This document shows positions 35,356 to 39,142 of a stretch of 39,142 bases of DNA, piece by piece; the first letter of the stretch is position 1; every line of letters starts with the position of its first letter. The translations under genes and the position numbers were made by a program. The notes below the pieces were generated by a model. It had not been told where the DNA came from. It saw nothing but the letters and a program-made list of their open reading frames with translations, and searched no databases. Source of the DNA: Chlorobiaceae bacterium (GTDB lineage: Bacteria; Bacteroidota; Chlorobiia; Chlorobiales; Chlorobiaceae); contig JAAXWL010000004.1 of assembly GCA_013334975.1 (NCBI GenBank), positions 1 through 39,142 on the forward strand, given 5' to 3'.

Positions 35356-35400
35356 CGTGCAAAGAACGCCGTTTTTGTCAGTGAACCTGAAACCCATTGA
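35356..35400. repeat. Dispersed repeat of about 45 bases, copy 3 (diverged)
   Basis: GCAAAGAACGCC and TCAGTGAACCTGAAACCC align, in the same order and spacing and on the same strand, with copies 1 (21737-21780) and 2 (21996-22040). About a quarter of the bases differ. It lies in the gap ahead of the moxR gene. Confidence 0.6.
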
Positions 35401-35503
35401 TAAGTGAGCCAGTCAACTCAATACGGTACTCAGAATCGGGTCAGGATGCCGGACAGTGAACCTATCGGAGATGCAATAAAGAAGTCAGGGGCTTCGACAG
35501 AAA

Positions 35504-35521
35504 TCTTCCCGATTGGGAAGA
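35504..35521. promoter_or_regulatory. Seven-base-pair hairpin ahead of the moxR gene
   Basis: TCTTCCC and GGGAAGA form an inverted repeat around GATT, 31 bases before the moxR ATG. It could be a regulator site or an mRNA hairpin; I have no evidence for either. Confidence 0.25.
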
Positions 35522-35552
35522 GCCTCTCACAGGGACATCAAGACATGATATT

Positions 35553-36551
35553 ATGAGACAGGAAACAGAACTCGAAGTTCTTGGCAGGGAGATTGTCGAA
35601 GAGTCGGCATTTATCGATCGGGCGCGACAGGTGCTCTCGACCACGATCATAGGTCAGGGAACCGTCCTCGACAGGGTGTTTATCGTTCTTCTTGCCAATG
35701 GACATCTCCTGCTCGAAGGGGTGCCGGGACTTGCCAAGACCCTCATCGTGCGTACTTTCGCTGCGGCCATGAATCTCTCTTTCCACCGCATCCAGTTCAC
35801 CCCCGACATGCTTCCCGCCGATCTCATCGGCACGATGATCTACAATCCGAAAACGATGGAGTTTCATCCCCGCAAAGGACCGGTATTCGCCAACATGATT
35901 CTTGCTGACGAGATTAACCGTTCACCGGCCAAGGTGCAATCTGCGCTTCTGGAGGCCATGCAGGAGAAACAGGTCACCATTGGCGACGTCACCTACCCCC
36001 TCGGCGAGCCCTTCATGGTGCTGGCTACCCAGAATCCGGTCGAGCACGAAGGCACCTATATGCTGCCTGAGGCGCAACTCGACCGTTTCATGATGAAGGT
36101 CATGGTTGAATATCCCACCTTCGAAGAGGAGCTTGAGGTGATGCAGCGGGCCTCTGCCGTTCAGGCCGCCATCGAGGTTCCGCAGGTCGTTCAGCCTGAA
36201 GAGGTGTTTCGTGCCCGTGGACTGGTCGATCGCATCTATGTCGATCAGCGGGTGCAGCGCTATATCGTCGATCTGGTCACGGCTACCCGATTTCCCGATC
36301 GTTACGGTCTTGGCAGGCTTTCGACAATGATCGAATACGGCGCATCGCCCAGGGCTTCGATCTTTCTCCTTCTCGCCTCGAAAGCCCATGCCTTTCTGCA
36401 GCGCAGGGCCTATGCCACGCCTGAGGATGTCAAAAGCATCGTTTATGAAGTGCTTCGCCACCGCGTAAGGCCGAGCTACGAGGCGGAAGCTGAAAATATG
36501 AAGCCCGAAGATTTTATCAGAAACATTCTCGAACATGTCCAGGTGCCCTGA
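35553..36551 (+). CDS. moxR: MoxR-type AAA+ ATPase
   Basis: This 332-residue ATPase is a chaperone-type partner of von Willebrand-domain proteins. The nucleotide loop is GVPGLAKT at residues 56-63, Walker B is MILADE at 115-120, followed by INRSP, then TQNPVEHEGTY, with the family C-terminal lid. It is the first gene of a rightward set with a DUF58 protein and a BatD-like protein; it overlaps the DUF58 gene by 17 bases. MoxR plus DUF58 plus BatD-like is the usual core of Bat clusters. Confidence 0.9.
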   Translation: MRQETELEVLGREIVEESAFIDRARQVLSTTIIGQGTVLDRVFIVLLANGHLLLEGVPGLAKTLIVRTFAAAMNLSFHRIQFTPDMLPADLIGTMIYNPKTMEFHPRKGPVFANMILADEINRSPAKVQSALLEAMQEKQVTIGDVTYPLGEPFMVLATQNPVEHEGTYMLPEAQLDRFMMKVMVEYPTFEEELEVMQRASAVQAAIEVPQVVQPEEVFRARGLVDRIYVDQRVQRYIVDLVTATRFPDRYGLGRLSTMIEYGASPRASIFLLLASKAHAFLQRRAYATPEDVKSIVYEVLRHRVRPSYEAEAENMKPEDFIRNILEHVQVP

Positions 36552-37458
36552 GGGCGTCGGTGCCGGTAGCAGCACAGACAAAGCGCCCGATCCCCGCGAG
36601 CTTGCCACCAGAGTTCGCAAGCTCGAAATCCGGTCGAGACGCCTGGTTAACGAGCTGTTCAGCGGGGAGTACCACTCCTCTTTCAAGGGACGGGGCATCG
36701 AGTTCAGCCAGGTTAGGGAGTACCAGTACGGTGACGATGTCAGGACCATTGACTGGAACACTTCTGCCCACAAGAACGATCTGTATGTCAAGATGTTCAC
36801 CGAGGAGCGTGAACGCATCATGATTCTGGTTCTTGATGGCTCAGGCTCGATGCTCTTCGGCAGTCACCGGCTGAAAAAGGAGCTTGCCGCCGAAGTGGCG
36901 GCCATCCTTGCCTTCAGCGCGGTGCAGAACAACGATATGGTAGGCCTGCTGGTTTTTTCCGACAAGGTCGAGACCTACATTCCACCTCGCAAGGGCCGCG
37001 CCCACGCACTCGCTATCCTGAACGTCATCTTTTCGTTGAACCAGTGCGGACGGAAAACTGATATCAACGAGGCTCTCTCTTTCATCCGCCAGACGCAGAA
37101 ACGCAAGGCGATCGTTTTTCTGCTGACCGATCTTCTCGGCTCTGACTACGAACGAGGCATGAAAATGCTCAACATGCGCCATGAATTCGTGCTCATTCAT
37201 ATCGGTGATCCTCTGGACAGTCGGCTTCCCGGATCGGCGCTGCTCGATCTGGTCGATCCGGAGAGTGATGAGCGAATAACGATCGATGCTGGCAGTCGGG
37301 CACTCCTTGCCCGTTACGTCAGCGCGCGCAGCGAGGAGCGCGAAGTGTTGCTGCGGCAGTTGAGCCGCATGAAGATCGATACCGTCTTTCTCGATACCGG
37401 AAAGTCGATCATCTGCGGTCTGAACGCTTTTTTCCGGCACCGTGAACGCAAGATTTAG
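36535..37458 (+). CDS. DUF58 / von Willebrand factor A-like protein
   Basis: This 307-residue protein has the DUF58 core: VNELFSGEYHSSFKGRG near residues 38-54, REYQYGDDVRTIDWN at 61-75, and a metal-site DGSGSM at 101-106. The MIDAS-like signature is intact, so metal-dependent binding is likely. The first 25 residues are unlike the family and hydrophilic. It overlaps moxR by 17 bases upstream and the BatD-like gene by 17 bases downstream. Its start ATG lacks a clear ribosome site, in line with coupling. Confidence 0.85.
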   Translation: MSRCPEGVGAGSSTDKAPDPRELATRVRKLEIRSRRLVNELFSGEYHSSFKGRGIEFSQVREYQYGDDVRTIDWNTSAHKNDLYVKMFTEERERIMILVLDGSGSMLFGSHRLKKELAAEVAAILAFSAVQNNDMVGLLVFSDKVETYIPPRKGRAHALAILNVIFSLNQCGRKTDINEALSFIRQTQKRKAIVFLLTDLLGSDYERGMKMLNMRHEFVLIHIGDPLDSRLPGSALLDLVDPESDERITIDAGSRALLARYVSARSEEREVLLRQLSRMKIDTVFLDTGKSIICGLNAFFRHRERKI

Positions 37459-38389
37459 TTTCAGGGTTGTTGCGGCGTTTCTTGCATTGATCGCAGGAAC
37501 GGTGTTCAATCACGATATGGTGAGTGCCGTGCTGCGCCCGTCAGACGTTACCGTCAGCGCAAGGCCCGACAGCCTGCTGGCTGGCGAGCGATTGCACTAC
37601 GTTATCACCGTGTACCATGAAGGGCCGGAACAACTCTCCATCGCATCGCTTGCCACCGGTCAGGGCACCCCGTTTGAAATCATCAGCACTAAATCCAATT
37701 CGAAAAAGCTCTCAGACGGACGCGTCGAGTACCGTATGGATACCGAACTTGCCGTTTTCGGGCTGGGCCGTAAACCCCTTCCCCGCTTTACGGTGCTTTC
37801 CGGCAAAGGGGCAGTATCGGAAAGAGCCCGATTCGATGTCGTTCCCACCGAGTCGGTTACCGTGCTCAGCGCCAGCGATTCGACCATTACCGAACTACGC
37901 CCGATCGTCCCTGCCCTCAAAGCGCCACTCCCGGCCTGGTTGCTGGTGCCGGTTCTGCTGGTACTTCTGGTGCTGTTGCTCGTCGGCTCTTTTGTCAGGT
38001 CGCTTTTTATTACCCTTCGTCGTCACCTCGATGATCCGGTGCGCGTCGCCCGAAAGAAACTCCGCTCAATCCGTCGTCAACTTTCCAAAGGGCTTTCCCC
38101 CGATCTTGCCTATGAATCACTCAGCAACATTTTGCGGGAGTTTCTCCAGAAGCGCTATCAGTTCGGAGCAAGAGAGATGGTAACCCAGGAGATCGCCGAA
38201 GTACTTGCCTCCCGAAAGATCAATATCCGTGAAGGTTTGCTCAAACTGCTCGACCAGGCCGACCTTGTCAAATTCGCCGACAGCCGCCCCGGTATCGATG
38301 AGTGCCGACGTTCCCTCAGAGTCGCCGAGGTACTCGTAGCAAACTCCACCGAACCGGAAGAACCAGAGTTCGTTGATCAGGAGGAATAG
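37442..38389 (+). CDS. BatD-like anchored protein of the MoxR cluster
   Basis: This 315-residue protein starts at GTG 37442. It has a signal peptide (VVAAFLALIAGTVFNHD), a beta-rich periplasmic domain, one membrane segment (WLLVPVLLVLLVLLLVGSFV near residue 160-180), then a basic stretch and a cytoplasmic helical domain (RRQLSKGLSPDLAYESLSNILREFLQ). It has the plan of BatD/DUF4381-type proteins, much shorter than the BatD-like protein at 23985. It overlaps the DUF58 gene by 17 bases. No vWA-type BatA or BatB follows; instead comes a repeat and an IS remnant. Confidence 0.75.
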   Translation: MNARFSFRVVAAFLALIAGTVFNHDMVSAVLRPSDVTVSARPDSLLAGERLHYVITVYHEGPEQLSIASLATGQGTPFEIISTKSNSKKLSDGRVEYRMDTELAVFGLGRKPLPRFTVLSGKGAVSERARFDVVPTESVTVLSASDSTITELRPIVPALKAPLPAWLLVPVLLVLLVLLLVGSFVRSLFITLRRHLDDPVRVARKKLRSIRRQLSKGLSPDLAYESLSNILREFLQKRYQFGAREMVTQEIAEVLASRKINIREGLLKLLDQADLVKFADSRPGIDECRRSLRVAEVLVANSTEPEEPEFVDQEE

Positions 38390-38395
38390 TGGGGG

Positions 38396-38452
38396 GAATA
38401 GGTAATAGGGAGTAGGGAGTAAGAAAACCCAGTACCCAGTCCCTGATAGGGT
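38396..38452. repeat. Heptamer repeats: AATAGGT-like tract followed by CCCAGTA tract
   Basis: AATAGGTAATAGGGAGTAGGG at 38397-38417 is followed by CCCAGTA and CCCAGTC at 38428-38441. The arrangement mirrors that at 27118-27176 (order and spacing similar). It sits seven bases after the stop of the BatD-like gene. Confidence 0.65.
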
Positions 38453-38629
38453 CTCGGCAACAATGAAATTCACCAGATCATCCGTTTTGACCGCAATTAG
38501 GCCAGGCGATGCGTATAATGTTAGAATTACGTCGAGATCATGATTAGTTTCAAAGCTCAGCTCATGGTGGTGTCGGCGCTATATACGATTGGTTAAAGGG
38601 ATAAAGGCTCCTGAAATTGAGTTTTGCGC
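38453..38629. other. Gap with no recognisable feature
   Basis: Nothing here reads as a gene or a strong signal; it could contain decayed IS or Bat-operon DNA. Confidence 0.4.
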
Positions 38630-39055
38630 CTAAGGCTGCGCATTGTTGTTCGCAATGGCGAGGATTCTTGAAAATCGGAAGTCCCCTTCAGACATTACAA
38701 TGTAAACCATGACGCGAGGCTTACTCTGTACTTCAACTGAGACGACCGCAAATTTGCGAACATGCCGTCGTTGAAGCTCGCGGGCATAGTGCTCCAGGCG
38801 CCCGGAAAGCCACGAGTAGCGCTCATCGGCCTGTTTTGTATTGCGCGGTGGATGAAGCAGTGCCGCCAGTTCGGAGTCAGGCAGGTTTAGCAGTTCATCG
38901 AAGGATTTGCCGCTGTTTCTGAAGCGCTCCGAGTAGCTCTTGATGGTGGTTCGATGAATACCGGTGAAACGCTGAATCTCACGGATCGATCGTACTTCCT
39001 GAAGAAGCATGAGAAGACGTCGAATTTGTAACATGGTCAGTGCCTTGTTTGCCAT
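38630..39055 (-). pseudogene. istA: Truncated IS21-family transposase (IstA N-terminus)
   Basis: The first 95 residues (MLQIRRLLMLLQE, HRTTIKSYSERFR, LLNLPDSELAALLHPP) match the helix-turn-helix N-terminus of IstA, the IS21 transposase. From about residue 98 the expected sequence (the LLWEEYR start of the catalytic part) is replaced by an unrelated tail of about 42 residues, so the DDE domain is missing. No istB follows. The upstream 39056-39142 begins TGTTCTGG in the minus direction at the very window edge and may hold the left end of the IS. It is a decayed element. Confidence 0.75.
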
Positions 39056-39142
39056 ATATCCTCCGGGTTTTTGACCGGAAGGTACGGTTACTGTTGTTAC
39101 AAATCCGCTTGGCAGGAAGGTGGTACACTATAATCCAGAACA
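39056..39142 (-). mobile_element. Possible left end of an IS21-type element
   Basis: Read on the minus strand, the window ends with TGTTCTGGATTATAGTGTACC and then istA follows after about 87 bases, as in IS21 left ends, which begin with TG and carry internal repeats. A partner inverted repeat was not found in the window. Confidence 0.35.

Noticed and set aside
1-39142. Possible tRNA or rRNA genes
   Set aside because: Scanning the gaps by eye I saw no T-loop GTTCGA signature with matching acceptor ends and no conserved rRNA segments.

Overview
The window looks like a chromosome segment of a green sulfur bacterium, most likely Chlorobaculum or Chlorobium. The strongest single clue is a small secreted cytochrome closely resembling, from memory, the soluble cytochrome c-555 of Chlorobium. 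The rest is compact housekeeping gene content of fairly high GC, with a short ClpB-like protein of a kind I recall from this group. This assignment is by recognition, not by a database search.

Layout. 1-2101 is the end of a biotin operon (bioC fragment, bioD, bioA, with start/stop overlaps). 2102-2474 carries a possible tiny lipoprotein with a non-standard start. 2475-4163 is an acyl-CoA synthetase. 4164-4498 is a gene-free stretch holding an inverted-repeat element. 4499-8279 holds a THUMP-like methyltransferase, then convergent ppx and prmA, then a lipoprotein NlpC/P60 peptidase. 8452-12690 runs rightward with lysC, purM, plsY and gpsA. 12703-15697 runs leftward with sixA, an exported nagZ and a ClpB-like protein lacking the first half of the family. 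15829-17256 has kdsA and a KdsC-like HAD protein whose catalytic residues appear lost. 17309-21712 runs leftward: ruvX, then the tightly overlapping pyrE-tyrA-nadK and a large unrecognised protein.

21713-22743 is mostly repeat-rich non-coding DNA with one short YqaE/Pmp3 membrane protein. Next come a small basic protein of doubtful status and a glycerophosphodiesterase. 23985-26474 is a leftward SemiSWEET-proC-BatD cluster. 26648-27722 holds two related monohaem cytochromes, one soluble and one lipid-anchored. 27819-31104 holds a class V aminotransferase, a TPR protein and a B12-binding radical SAM enzyme. 31370-32104 is an outer-membrane beta-barrel. 32441-35079 is tsaD-yajC-carA. 35104-38389 runs rightward with a small membrane protein and a MoxR/DUF58/BatD-like cluster. 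The window ends in a broken IS21-type transposase.

Themes. Biotin, lysine-family amino acids, purine, pyrimidine, NAD, phospholipid and Kdo synthesis are represented by single genes, several of them translationally coupled. Bat (aerotolerance-type) parts occur in three separate places. The intergenic regions carry several unrelated families of short-period degenerate repeats (6-, 7- and 9-base units), one inverted-repeat element and one dispersed repeat of about 45 bases. I found no tRNA, rRNA, CRISPR array or retroelement. I see no clear new multi-gene system; the best leads are the degenerate KdsC-like protein, the half-length ClpB, the repeat families and three candidate small genes.
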